Source: Ptychodera flava (Eukaryota; Hemichordata; Enteropneusta; Ptychoderidae). Taken from it: a stretch of 64,000 bases of DNA. Position 1 is the stretch's first letter. Each line of letters starts with the position of its first letter. Below the pieces are notes generated by a model. The model was not told the DNA's origin, ran no database searches, and was given only the letters and a program-made list of their open reading frames with translations. The position numbers were made by a program, and so were the translations under genes. The stretch is from contig NC_091929.1 in NCBI RefSeq assembly GCF_041260155.1, positions 45,606,744 through 45,670,743 of the forward strand, read 5' to 3'. Below, piece after piece: positions 12,601-24,500 of the stretch.

Positions 12601-15369
12601 CTGAAATGTTATATTCAAATTATCAAATACTGGAACCACTTAAATCCGATAAATTTCTTAATTTTTATTCTAGGTGCACTTGATTTAAAGGGCGCAAGCC
12701 TATACCAAAAATATGTCGCCACAAATTTAATCTTCAGCATGGGCTTTGATGGTAAGTAGAACTCAACGACAAGTATACGAGTGTTCTTTACTGTAGCATT
12801 TGTATTGCATGTAGATGGCAACACCGCTTTATCTCTGTCGTGAAAAGTTTCTCTCATTTTGGAGAAACACGTTTTGCTATGGCAAGGAAAGATAAAGACA
12901 AGCGGAACCCTTGTTCAAACAAATCGAACACCTTCGATCACAGACTATGTACAGATACACGGCAAACTCCGATGCTGTATAAATCATTTATGCACGAAAC
13001 CCAAAGACAAATAACATCAATGATATAGTTACTCCTACAATTGTACGCCTCCAGACGCTTCGGTAAATACCTATAGTGCTCTAAATCACAACTCATTGTA
13101 AAACACATTAAGATGTTTATGCAACTGATATTGTTTTGTTGACAAATTTGTACTAAGGACAAAATAAATACTCAGGAAAGAACATAGAAAAAGTGTATCA
13201 ATTTTTGACATCTTTTCGACTCAAAGTTTCATCTTTTTGACATCTTTTTGACACAAAACACGAATTCAGCTAGAAGCTCAACTTGAAAAGATGTAATTTC
13301 ATTTTTGTATCTTACTCTGAACAGTATAAAATTTTGTGTCAATATGAAAATAATATTTTTCAGATCTCCTGTTCGACTGCATAACCTAAAAGCCACACGG
13401 GAGTCAAAAAATCATGAACCCTAATGTACCTTGCAACTACGAGAAATCCAACTCAACAATTTAAAGGGAGGGGGTAGTCTCGTCTGCGGCTGCGTGGTTA
13501 TCTTTAAGATATATTTTGCGTCTTTCCACAAATTGGCGACGAATGCCTTCTCACTGTGAAGCAAATTCATCTCTTGATGACCAGATCGGTATCTTTCAAA
13601 TTACTCCACGACTTTAACAAATGAACTTTGGTCTCTTCACTTCGTTTATATGGAGCTTCTTCGACCATAGTCACCAATTTAAGTACAGCCTCGACCAATT
13701 TAAAATTTTAGATATGCACAAGGGATGTCGGGATATGGTGTGCATAGCAACATACTCGTTATGTGGGTCACATACGCACAGACACTGGCAGGAAGACTCC
13801 CCCGTTAAATGCACGTTCCTTCATTGTATTTCAGTGTGTAGCGATGGTGGAATTGTTTGCGCTGAAGTAGAAGATGGCTGTGTTGATCTCGATGACGCCT
13901 GCAATGATGATGATGAATGTGTTTGTGGTATTGGCAGTGTAGTAAAAATACTAGATCGGTTTCTGACTGAAGGTGAGAGACTGCCCTCATCAGTATAAAA
14001 TAAAGATACCTTCGTTCTCTATCAATCTGATTATCATTAGATGTAGCGATTTGCGTTGTTGTTTCTTTTTTGTTTCTTTTACCATGACTTTCATGCTCGT
14101 ATTCATTGCCTCTCCCATAACTGAAACTATCCCATAGGAAATCATGTTTAATTAAATATGAGCCCTCGATTGCCGACCAAACCTTTTTCGTAAAACAGTC
14201 TTTGTCGATACTATCCAAGCAATGTGCCCCGGCTCTGTTTGAGAACCTCTGAGATAGTCTTTGACAGGGGTTTTAATCGATCGCCGAGGAAAAATAATGA
14301 AAGAATTTGTAAGCCATTTTTAGAAGGTATCAGCGATTAGGGTTACGTGTAGATGTCAAATTTACAAAATTACAGTCGTCGGAACTGCACTCAACGATCG
14401 TATGGGAACCATACGACAAATGCAAAAACTGTGTCAAAGGTACGATGGTGATTGATATAAGTTAAAACGTGTCTTATAATCTACATCGTATAATTTAAAT
14501 GTTGCAGCTATGATAATGAGGTGCATCTAGATATCAAGCACGAAATACATTGTTTGTAAACAAGAAACTTGCACAGGCGCAGTTCCGACGACCGTTTCCC
14601 TTCAAGGCAGTACACTGTTCGAAACTAAAACTTTTGTCCAAAAGTTCCTTCAAGCAAACTTTATACCGCTCCCTATCGAAATCAAGGGATCACCATGCAA
14701 AATGTAGTACCAGAGAAATAAATTAACCAGTATGGCCCGACACTAAAAATGCAAGATGGCCGTCGTACGCGTGTTAACTCTATGTTGAAAAATAGAATGT
14801 TAAGTTTACACGAACATAGAAACTTAATTTGAATAAGCTCCAAATTGAGCCCCAATAAGTGGTAGGCCAAAATGTATTGTAAAAGTTTTAGAGTCCGAAT
14901 AACTTTTCCCGAGGCGCGTTCTACCACCAGCCTATTTAAAAATAACCAACGGTTCATATTTTGTTTCAAAACATAAATATAACATGTAAAGAATTTAAGA
15001 TAACATGTTGGAAGTGGAAGTAAAGCTCTTTTCATGGCCTCCTGGAACGCTTTGAAAAGCTTTCCCTCCAATTCACAATATTCGCTCCCCCTTCCCAACA
15101 GCTAAAACTGCCTTACACCCCGTTCCCTTTATTCCTCGCCTTGTCTGGTCTACTGTCACAAGCTAATCATTAAATTTCAAGGGAAATGGATTTTTCTTTG
15201 TACATTTATGTAATACGACACAGTAGCATGTGTGTTGACATCATATTAGCGTAAGGAGTTGATATGCATAAGTTGCTGTGCCACGTTCCTTCTTTTTACA
15301 GCACATGTGCTAACGGGTTGAGATATCTACCGTAAAATGTTAAAAATCTGCTTTCTTTCAGAGAAATGA
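9623..15369 (+). CDS. Small secreted Cys-rich protein, paralogue B (complete, six exons)
   Basis: Exons: 9623-9682, 10194-10260, 11119-11304, 12674-12751, 13835-13972 and 15362-15369. They total 537 bp, i.e. 178 residues plus TGA. Exon 1 encodes a signal peptide, MFRLAVVVIIFATMGFSINA. Exon 2 gives a short charged helix (DLIKISETEMANMIQGFQ). Exon 3 is Cys-rich, with CSTAGHMFC, CGAGC and CNSECTP. Exon 4 carries ASLYQKYVAT, and exon 5 has CSDGGIVC and CNDDDECVCG. The protein ends TEEK. Every splice site is GT-AG and the frame stays open; exons 3-5 are symmetric phase 1-1. The likely product is a disulphide-bonded extracellular protein with an acidic C-terminal half. I do not recognise its family; peptide hormone, venom-like or immune effector roles are only possibilities. 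A partial paralogue lies upstream on the same strand. Confidence 0.8.
10515..10885 (-). mobile_element. MITE family 1, copy b (best-defined termini)
   Basis: 371 bp in intron 2 of paralogue B. The ends are inverted repeats: CTTAAGGTAGTATGCGCCTC on the left, GAGGCGCGTTCTACCTTAAG on the right. Orientation is opposite to copy a. A pure G run of about 14 (near 10626-10639) interrupts the body and looks like later expansion. The short open frame at 10526-10720 lies entirely in this element and is not a gene. Confidence 0.75.
12200..12483 (-). mobile_element. MITE family 1, diverged copy c
   Basis: In intron 3 of paralogue B. The body matches copy b in the order AAGGAAACTTTTAAAACTTT, GATATCTACCGATTC and TTCAAAATGACC, and the right end is GCGCATTCTACATTAA. 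The left end is unclear, so the boundary is approximate. Confidence 0.45.
14600..14930 (-). mobile_element. MITE family 1, copy d
   Basis: In intron 5 of paralogue B. The right end GAGGCGCGTTCTACCACC is preceded by the family body, including AAATGCAAGATGGCCGTC and GTTAACTCTATGTTGAAAA. The left terminus is eroded and its limit is estimated. Confidence 0.6.
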
Positions 15370-17552
15370 AAAATCTTGCAGTCATCGGGAGACCTTGGTG
15401 AGAAGCTGAGACTTTATGTATTCTGAACACCTTCAAGTATAGCCCGTTACCATAACATCTTGTGACGGAGTTTCGAAGCGTACAATGATTTTTAAAGCTA
15501 ACACTTCAGTATCGTTTAAATCTTAGAACTTGTCATCAACCATAACAGAGGATAACATTTGTGCATTTCAGACGTTATTTAATTTCTTTTGATTCAATGT
15601 CTGTTTCTTTTAAGCCAAGGTATTAAAGACGTATAGCACAAATGTTCTGACTCGAGACGTGACTCAATCGCTGTTGCGCACATGCAGAAATGATCTATAA
15701 TATTGAATAGTATGTGTGAAATCAAATTTTAAAAAATCACGAAATTTACATGGATGGAACAAACCTCTGCTTCTTCATCATCACCGAATTGACTAGGATT
15801 GGTAAAAGAAAAAAACGTGTATACTGAATGTATACTTAGTGTATACTGAATGGAATGATACATTGTACAAATGGAGATTTTGGAAACTATTTGCAAAAGC
15901 TAAACTCCACTTTTAAGCAATCATTCGAAAGTGGCAAGAAATTATAAAGCTAAAAAATGACGACAGCGGTTCAAAACTACTAAATGGAATAATCCAGGAT
16001 GTCTCAAGCGGAGACCAGCTCTCGAGCAAGAACATCTGCAAAATCGGTAACAATATAACAATGTATGCTGCGTTCACAAATGATTGCGGGGCGGGGGGCT
16101 GGAGGGATCGCGATCGAAATCTTATTTTTTTCAGACCCCATCCCTTTAATATAATCGAAAATGTTCAAGTCCCCCCATCTATATTATCGAACTTTTTGAA
16201 GTCCCCTCTTCAAATTATCATATCGCCGTGTATTTATTAGAGATGTACGCACAGAAAAAATAAACATATATTGCTTAGTTCTGCTCGCTGATGTTCGACA
16301 CTACCTGTTAGCAGCAGTTTGTAGAGCCATATTCCGAAGGGGAGTTCTTAAAGATGATCATTTTTAAATGCGTCAGTGAATTTTTTGGATTTATCAATCT
16401 AATCCGTCTTGAGTTTATCCACCTCTCACAGGTAAATGACACCTTCTGAAGAGCACACAAGATGACGATCATTTGAAAATACGCAAAAAGTGAATTCCTG
16501 GGTACATTTTGCCAAATTGTGAAAAACTGAACGCAGTGACCTACCAAAACTATTTTCAAAATTACAAGATGTATATGACCAAGATGCTACTATAAAAAAG
16601 TTTTACAAAATTGACAATACTGGAACATTAAAATATTCCATCAAATAAACTTCTCAAACTCTCAATTTTGGGTGTAATAGTGGAAAATTTGGTATAAAAT
16701 ATTCATTCCATTCAGTCTCATATTTTTTAAACTAAAATTAGAGTCTTTACTATTCAAAGTTTTACTTTTGTGTTACTTTACGATGAGATGTCAAAATTTC
16801 ATTCACTGCATGAACTTGAAATAAATGGTTTTATATATTGATTTGCAGTGATTTGAGAGAAACTGAGACTTTTATGGTACATTTGTAGAAAATCAAGAAA
16901 ACCGACCCCATTTTCCTTTAATATTTGATTGTTCTCATATGCCAGAATTCAAAAATCCATGGTAACTGTTAGTCCCCTAGTCTTCTATGTGTTACTCTCT
17001 GGCTGATCTTGTGTACAAGTAGATGTTTCATGTCATATTACCCACCCGAATTCTTCTTCAACTACATCAGAGTCAGAGCTATCTCTGTCACTGCTGGTGT
17101 GTAGTGACAGTGACACTGCCCGTAGTAGGGCAGTAGCTGTATTAACTTTGATAATTTCGAAAATATTATTGTTCAATTCATACAGCGTGTTTAACTGTCC
17201 AGTATTCCGCTTGCCAACGCAGCCTGTGCTTTCTTTCACTGACAAATTACTTTCAGTCCGACTCTGACTTAATTGTTACTAGTCTAATATTTATATAAAC
17301 AGGCTTTGTCGACTAACTGAGTATTGTGTATTTCAGCGTGCTGTAAGGAGACAGCAAGTTAAGAAATGTTTTCGATAAATTGTATAGGAATATTGAAAAC
17401 ATTATCATCAGTAGCTCCTGCCCTGTTGCTAGGCTTCCTTGCTTTTTTACTCGCGAAATGCATAAACTTATGACAAAATTATAAAATTATATCATACCAG
17501 TATATTAATGGCGCAAATACAACAGTAAGGGTAAATGTGCAATCAACGAATT
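15370..17552. other. Intergenic stretch, no gene seen
   Basis: The open frames here (for example 16308-16559 and 17033-17245 on the minus strand) show no motifs and no credible splice context. A G-rich patch lies at 16087-16101. Nothing else was recognised. Confidence 0.4.

Positions 17553-17640
<88 letters not shown>
17553..17640. repeat. (TA)n microsatellite
   Basis: About 88 bp of uninterrupted TA. It abuts the 3' end of the minus-strand Penelope-like fragment. Confidence 0.95.
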
Positions 17641-17646
<6 letters not shown>

Positions 17647-17682
17647 ACTGAGTTGATCAGGATAATCTAAAATATTACATTT

Positions 17683-17736
17683 CCACTACAAATTTGTTTC
17701 GTATAGGCTGCAGAGCCGCCTACACTCATCGGGTGG
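17683..17736 (-). ncRNA. Type I hammerhead ribozyme-like motif at the 3' end of the Penelope-like copy
   Basis: Read on the minus strand: stem I CCAC pairs with GTGG; the core is CCGATGA (consensus CTGANGA, with U4 changed to C); stem II GTGTAGGC pairs with GCCTATAC (one G-U) around the loop GGCTCTGCA; then GAAA; then the small stem III ACAAA/TTTGT with no spare loop; and a cleavage position after GTA. The order and spacing match the short-stem-III hammerheads reported in Penelope-like elements. The U4 to C change may weaken self-cleavage. Drawn by hand, not folded by program. Confidence 0.7.
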
Positions 17737-17810
17737 CTGTGATCGACTGAAACTTTGGGCGGGAAACGATTGTTTGTTTTTGTTGACACCTGTTGCAAAA
17801 GGTTGAATAA

Positions 17811-18236
17811 TTAGTGACTGCACAAGAGAAATTTTCTCCTGTGTCTGCTGGTCGATACTAATTCGTTTCTATTGTTGAGGGAGCACATTTCTGGATATCT
17901 GAGGAGTATGAATTTCTCGTGGAGGCACAGATTGCATTTTTTTGTGACGTTGAAGTATGGATTGCATTGCTTTATTATTTTCCAGTCAATCCTGTATTCT
18001 GTCTTTGCATCTTTCAGTGACCAGATGTGCTTGCTCAGTTCGGTGCTGTTTCTGTATTTTGTGTTGCGGAATGATAGTATGTGGTTATTATATCTTGTTT
18101 TGAATGGAGTCTCCGTCAAGCCGATGTATGTTGCGTGTGTATTGTTGTCTTCTCTGGTGACCGTTGCTTGGTAAACCACGCCCTCGGTGAGGCATTTTCC
18201 TGGCAATGGGCATTTGCTCTTTGTCTGCAGTTGCAT
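17811..18236 (-). pseudogene. GIY-YIG endonuclease region of the minus Penelope-like copy
   Basis: The 141-residue frame shows CPLPGKCLTEGVVYQATVTR, then ATYIGLTETPFKTRYNNH, FRN, ELSKHIWSLKD and the metal-binding CNLCLHEKFILL. The nuclease signature here is VVYQA and TYIGLT, as in Penelope-like elements. The catalytic arginine is expected in the KTRYNNH segment. The upstream part is frameshifted into neighbouring frames (18088-18334). No intact protein is encoded. Confidence 0.8.
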
Positions 18237-18742
18237 TCTTTATTGGCGATGGTGGCGGTTGTGTTCTTGTTTTCCATTTCTTTGGCAAGTACTGATTTGT
18301 TATGTGAAGTGATAATACTTTGCATGTTCGGCATACAGCTGTAGCTTAGTTTGAGTGTATTCCTGTTGAATATCTTCCTGAGTGGATGATCGTGCCGGAA
18401 ACATTTGTCGATTAAATGTAGAAATTTGCGCCCGATGTTGGTGTTGACGCTATTGTCAAACGGTGGGTTGAACCATATGATGTTTCGTGTTCTTGTGCGT
18501 TTTTCCTGTTGTTGTACGGGTTTGAAAGTGAGTGGTGGTCATAGCCGCTCTTTTTGAGTGCATCTTGGTATGGCGTGATGGCTGAATTGAATGTTTGTTT
18601 GTCTGATGATATGCTGGTCAATCGTTTGTTGATGGATTCTGGTATGTTACGGATTATGGAGGGTGGGTGGTTGCTTCTGTGGTTGACGTATAGCGGGATG
18701 TTGTTTGGTTTGGTGAAAGGCTTGAAAGTTTCAGTGCGTAGG

Positions 18743-18743
<1 letters not shown>

Positions 18744-18826
<83 letters not shown>
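18744..18826. repeat. (TA)n microsatellite between the two Penelope-like fragments
   Basis: About 83 bp of TA. It touches the 5' end of the minus copy and precedes the left terminal repeat of the plus copy. Frames of alternating Y and I across it are artefacts. Confidence 0.95.
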
Positions 18827-18828
<2 letters not shown>

Positions 18829-18894
18829 TGAAGTATACAGATGTCCTCGAGGGAAATTACAGTGCTCAATGCAAAAGGCAGAGCGTTATAAATA

Positions 18895-20080
18895 AACAGA
18901 TTACTTCAAGTACAAAGTGATGAAATCTATTACTTAAGTTTCATGCATCGTGATTTTCGATCAAAATCACGATCGAGACAAACCAGAAGATTACAAACTT
19001 CTTGGATGTGACATTTAATCTGAACGACGGCAAGTTCTACCCGTATCGTAAACCGAACGACCAAACAATGTATGTCCATAAGCAGTCTAATCACCCGCCA
19101 ACCATTATTAATCACATACCTGACGCAATAAGCAAACGCATCTCAACAATATCTAGTGATAAGGGCATCTTTGATAAATATAAAGGGCGATACAATACAG
19201 CGCTAAAGGCAAGCGGCTACACCGAACAAATTGAATTCACCAAGACCAACCAATCAGCGAGGAGAAGCAATAACAGGAAGCGTCATATCACGTGGTTCAA
19301 CCCCCCCTTTCAGCAAGAACGTGGAAACAAACATCGGCAGGAAATTTCTCCAACTTGTCGATAAATATTTTCCAAAGGGGTCTAAACTTCACAAGATCTT
19401 CAACAGAAACACAATTAAAGTGAGTTATAGCTGTATGAGGAATATGGCAAGTATAATCAAATCGCACAATAAGAGGGTAATCTCCGGAGAACAGCGTAAG
19501 GACCAACCAGCTGATTGCAATTGCAGGGTTAAGTCAGCATGCCCCTTGAAAGGTAACTGTCAAGTCAAAGGCGTGGTGTACAAGGCCAACGTATCAACGG
19601 AGGGCAACGGAGAGAGGGTTTACATCGGCCTCACTGATAACACCTTCAAGACGCGCTACACTAATCACATGAAGTCGTTCCGCAACGAGAGATACAAAAA
19701 CGACACCGAGTTATCAAAATATGTATGGAACTTAAGAAATATGGGACAAGACTTTGACATTTCATGGTCAATCATTGATAAAGCATTGAGCTACTCTAAC
19801 ATGAACAAGCGATGTAATCTTTGCATATCAGAAAAGCTGCATATTATCAATGCTGACAAATCTACACTGTTAAACAAACGCTCTGAGTTGGTTTCAAAAT
19901 GTCGCCACCAAAAAAATATTATTTATCGAATTTTAACACTACCTACAAATAGAATGGTTCGTCCCGATCATATATGTAAGAGTGTCGAGCTAGTAATCCT
20001 TTCACTCTATCTGAGGATTGCAAGATGCATGAAACTTAAGTAATAGATTTCATTACTTTGTACTTGAAGTAATCTGTTTA
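18895..20080 (+). mobile_element. Penelope-like retroelement fragment, plus copy with inverted terminal repeats
   Basis: The fragment is enclosed by a long inverted repeat: about 18896-18949 and 20023-20078, with shared ACAGATTACTTCAAGTACAA and its complement at the right. Inside, the frames 19002-19364 and 19231-20043 encode the RT C-terminal part and the GIY-YIG nuclease; one frameshift near 19310 joins them. Inverted end repeats are a known oddity of Penelope-like insertions, often formed when a second partial copy inserts in the opposite sense. The right flank begins with a short TA run. Confidence 0.8.
19231..20043 (+). pseudogene. Penelope-like RT tail and GIY-YIG endonuclease (270-residue frame)
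   Basis: Motifs in order: GSVISRGSTPPFSKNVETNI at the frame start, then KFLQLVDKYFPKGSKLHKIF, KVSYSCMRNMASIIKSHNKR, CNCRVKSACPLKGNCQVKG, GVVYKANV (first nuclease motif), RVYIGLTDNTFKTRYTNHMK (second motif and catalytic arginine region), ELSKYVWNL and CNLCISEKLHII (zinc-binding). The upstream RT tail is in another frame (19002-19364). The frame is long and conserved but lacks the RT catalytic core, so it is a 5'-truncated copy. The last residues run into the terminal inverted repeat. Confidence 0.8.
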
Positions 20081-20082
20081 TA

Positions 20083-20558
20083 TATATATAAGAAAGTAGT
20101 GTAGGTGAACTGTTAATTTTACCTCACAGAGCACACTGACAAGCAAGATAAGAAAGGCAGCCTAAATAGTTTTAACGAGTCTATATTTATTGCAAGTAAA
20201 ATACAGTAATGTTATGATTATTTTCAAATTATTTGGAAATTCCCGTCCAATTTAAAAGAAAGGATATAAACTACAGAGAGTTTCATTAGTTACATTATGT
20301 TGTTGCTTTATTGCATTTGTTAGTATTTCCCTTATTCGTACATAAATATTGCAAAGGCGTAACTATTCAACAAGTAATCATTATAACCAGCTGAATAATA
20401 TTTCATGTTTGTCAATAACACCGTCTTTGAATTGCAAATTACATATTGAGTCCTTTTGCCTCAAGATGAATCGACTATCTCATCAGTATATAGCATGAGA
20501 GGTATGCATTCAGATTTGCCTCTTTCCTTCCATTGAACTGAGTTTACTTCTTTTTCCA
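20083..20558. other. Intergenic stretch with probable 3' UTR of the minus-strand gene
   Basis: TTTATT at 20307-20312 is an AATAAA signal on the minus strand, about 250 bp beyond the stop at 20559. Nothing else was recognised. Confidence 0.4.
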
Positions 20559-21594
20559 TTAAGCGAGGGAGAATAACTCCTTCAGGGCACTGATTTGTGA
20601 TTTTCTTTCTGGATTCAGTCTCTTCTCTGCTAACTCTTCGATATTTTCGCGTTTATTGGTATCGATGTCTGGAAGAGATGAGATAAAGATATTGCAGAAT
20701 AAAAGATCACTGATGCACTTTCCGTTATTTACAGCTGCCCTGCCACTGACCCTCTTCACATCACATTCAATTTATAAGTAAATTTCATCTTTCATGTCTT
20801 TGAGTAAGTTCTATGGTATAATTGTTTATCGCAAGTCCTTGTAATCGTCATTGATATGCAAATTTAATTTTAAATCTCAAATCCGCTGCAGCAATCGTTT
20901 GCATCACAATACTTACACGTAAGCATACTTTAATATTTTTGATGTCAATGCTGTTGCTCTCACAGCTTAGTGTGTAGCCCTCTCGTGTCAACATGTTGAA
21001 ATAATTTCAGTTTTTGACATGAAATCGAGTTCATTCTATTTTTCTTGTGTTTCTTTAATCATTAACCAGTCAAAGACAAGAATGATTTACGTACTTCTTC
21101 GATATCTGAATTATCAACAATCAACGATTAATCGAGTATGAACCTTTTACAACGCTTCTCAAAATTTGAATGAAAACCGTATAAGTGATTGATACCATAA
21201 CAGTTTCATAATTTGCCCTTAAGACAATGTATTGATTGCTTTTTGTGTATTCTTGCATCAGATTAATGATTCATGGCTAGCCTTGAGAGCGTCAAATGTT
21301 CCCAAAATAATATTTGGCAAGCCACTGTCATCCATAGTTATGGGAGCTTATAAAATCAATTGACTGATTAATGTCCCACATATAACACGTTTCTATAGAA
21401 ATATGCGATCAAAAATGAAACATATTTAATCAACAAAGGCGAGGTCAATTCTAAAGTTATGTCAGAATATTGTCCTCCTATTTAAATGAACAAAAAATTC
21501 TTCCATTTACTTGATTTCATCTTCGAAATAAGATTCTTCAGAGCCCGCATTTTCATATCATTCAGCTTTCTTTCTTCTCTATTGATAGCATTTA
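20559..21594 (-). CDS. Last two exons of the microexon gene
   Basis: Exon 21511-21594 (84 bp) encodes NAINREERKLNDMKMRALKN and a basic tail. Exon 20559-20668 begins DTNKRENIEELAEKRLNPER and ends ALKELFSLA before TAA. Both are strongly helical and charged, unlike the repeat modules. The phase-1 joins to the preceding modules are maintained. Confidence 0.7.
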
Positions 21595-24500
21595 CTGAAA
21601 GAAATTGAATAAAGATTTAAAAGAGAATAAAAAGAACAACTAATGTCCGTCTTGCTATAGCAAAGTTTATAACGTTTTACATGGCCTACTCAAATACATA
21701 ATTGTAATCGCTTCCACTTCTCCAACATCTTGTCTCATTCGTGTAATTTATAGCCTTTGGTCTCTCGCAACCCATCCCATGCGGGCAGAAGTATTCTTAT
21801 ACAAGCTCATGCATTCTTGGTGATATGAAGTTTTAGTCAGTTGTTCGCCAGCAGTGAACCGTTCACCTTCACACAAGAAACCTATTGAGTTCGTTTATCA
21901 TTAGTAGAACTTACAACTTCCTCTAGTACAGTAATGTCCACAGACCAAGCCCTCCGCCCCCTGAATACATGACTCCACCATATTGTCATCTTCAGACTTA
22001 TATTCACATAATGTTCAGATTCGCAAACAGAATAGCAAGTCTGTCCTTCAAATTTAGAACAAACTGGATCCATAGACCAATTCATAATAGCTGCTTTTTG
22101 CGCATTAATGCGAGAACGGTTTCCAGACAGTGATCAGTAAAGCAGAGTCCCACACACTCAGCTTCGTGTGTCTACACATAGTTTGGCCAAAAAAACTTGT
22201 CTACGAGTGTTATATATCATACCACAGGAAAGCGCTCCACCTGTTATGTCAACATCAACTGAATAAATTTTGATCACAATGCTTTGTATAAGGTTTTCTC
22301 TTAGGCTGAAGAGACTACATCAATGCTCAATACAATGACAAACCGGAATGAATAACTGAGAGTTTGCATCACTCAAGGCTAGTCATTATGAAAACTGACA
22401 ATAGAAGTCCTTACTCATAACAACTACCCCTGAAATACAGACAACCAAGTCATTTGACAAAAGGTTTCTCAATTTGCGTGAAATTTGCTGTTTTGATTTC
22501 TATCATATGCTGTTTCTAATCATCCTTCAAACTATCAACCAGTGTAAACTCTTTGTATTGACAGTCTCTTCCTAATTTGCTCCGACAATGAGAACTTGCG
22601 TTGTCTTGTTACAACATGATTAACATCTTTGTATTCGGTTCGTTATTGCTTTTTACGATTGAAATTTGCAAAGCAAGGACTACCGCTAACAGTGTTAGTG
22701 TTTAGTTCATTATATCAATTTTAGCCCACAAAATTGTTAGTCCTACATACCCTGACACACTAAAAACGATCAATATGTTGTGCCGTCTCATTGACATTAC
22801 GAGTGACATCCATGCAGAAAATTATGGTATCTCTTCTTAAAATCAGATTTAAGATCAGGGACAGAAATTCGGGCTATCGAAGTGTATCAATTATCTTCTT
22901 GTCTACCACGTGTGGGGCTCATTTAAAAATCTTGTTGAAAGATCTCAGTTTTTTTGAAAATCGAAAAGTTTAGTTTTCATAATTGCAGTTAACGTAGGGA
23001 TTGCGCCCATTTTGAATTTCAAATATCGAGAAATCTTGGGTAATTTCTCCCCATTACCAAATTTTCCGCTCTGATTTGACCCCTGATTTTTATTCTGTCT
23101 TTACTAAGACAATGGTCTAAAGTTACATGGAAGAAAGTTTGAGCAAAAGTTTAAGTATTTCACTTTCGAGACGCAAATATTTTGTCCCAACGAAGATCTG
23201 TCATCTTGTCATAAAACAACATCGAAACAAAATCTCATTCTGAACCGATTCTATGCTGAAAAATATCTCACCTAGCTCGTCTAAGCTCTCAAGCTCTTTT
23301 TTGTCTTCATCCATGACCATATCTGGAAAATTGGGGAAAAAAAAACATATTTCATGCTTAAGTAACAATGGTACCTCTATTTTAACAATTGATGTTTATA
23401 AATTAAAATATGAATTTTAATAAATTACACGAGTTTCATTCATTGACTTAAATTGATGGACATATGAAGTGACAATGAGTTAAAATGAGAGGGGAAATAT
23501 GCTCTTAAATTTTAAAACCCCCATTTTAATCAAATTCACTCAATCTGTTTTTATTAAATGAAGTCAATGAGTTGAAATATCAATTCAGAAGAAGTTAAAT
23601 AGGTATACATTAGGAATACAGATATATCAGCAAGAATGGCTCTTACGTAGCCGTGTCTGCTCATTTTTGGTGCTTCTTGGTATTCCTTAAAACTATTTCA
23701 TAAATTCGAAACATATCAAAAACCCTACCATACATCTTTATACTGAGACAAAATTCACCTCACCTGGCTCTGCTAAGTTTTCAAGCTCTTTTTTCAAATC
23801 ACTGATAGCCATATCTGAAAAAAAACACCAAAAAAACATTTAACAGATATTGAACAATGTATGACCAATGATTGATTCTTGCTGTGCAAAAGCTGGCAAA
23901 AATGTGATGCTGAAAATTGTGCTCAAAAACCTTACAAAATTAAAGCGCTACGTTGGATATAATTGAATATAAAATTCTTTGTTACAGTGATTTCAGTTGA
24001 AATTAAACAATTTAAACGGACACGGGTGTATCAGTAAGAATCAGTATTCATTTGACAACAATGATGGTTCAGAGAGGCTACTTTACCATATCATTTGCAA
24101 TGACGCTCCATTTTCCAGTGTGCAGTTACCAGTGTGTTTTATATAATTAATTTCATAATTTTATGATATGTGTTGTTCGTTCAACAGAAGCCGTCCAACA
24201 AATTTCATGGGACATACTCGCGTTCCAAAACTTGTAGTTCTAGGTTTATGGTTATGTGATAATATATTTTGTTAAAATACAACATTATATCATATACACT
24301 TTACATCTACATTCAGGTATGATATCGATGCACTATCAGTCCGTTTTCGTTTTCGAGCTGTTTAATCCACCATGCGAGTACCTACTTCATTTTGTACAGC
24401 GTTGCTTCTTACAGCCTTAAAAAACTTTATCCTCTCGAATGGTAAATATTAAACAGCAAGGGTAATATGAAATACTGACCAACTTTACTGATAGCTTTAT

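Larger units (their letters stand above)
17641..18743 (-). mobile_element. Penelope-like retroelement fragment, minus copy
   Basis: 5'-truncated element read on the minus strand, flanked on both sides by (TA)n. From 18743 downwards it encodes the end of the RT domain (NIPLYVNHRSNHPPSIIRNI, then SSDKQTFNSAITPYQDALKK), then the linker and GIY-YIG endonuclease, and ends in a hammerhead ribozyme-like fold at 17683-17736. Several frameshifts split the coding part. The family pairs a telomerase-related RT with a GIY-YIG nuclease. It shares its layout with the plus-strand copy next to it, but is too diverged from it to be a recent duplicate. Confidence 0.8.

Noticed and set aside
17872..18344. Plus-strand frames opposite the Penelope-like nuclease
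   Set aside because: Shadows of the minus-strand GIY-YIG coding region, which has family motifs.
18554..18895. Open frames with long YIYIY runs on both strands
   Set aside because: They translate a (TA)n microsatellite and carry no other signal. The same applies at 49902-50485.
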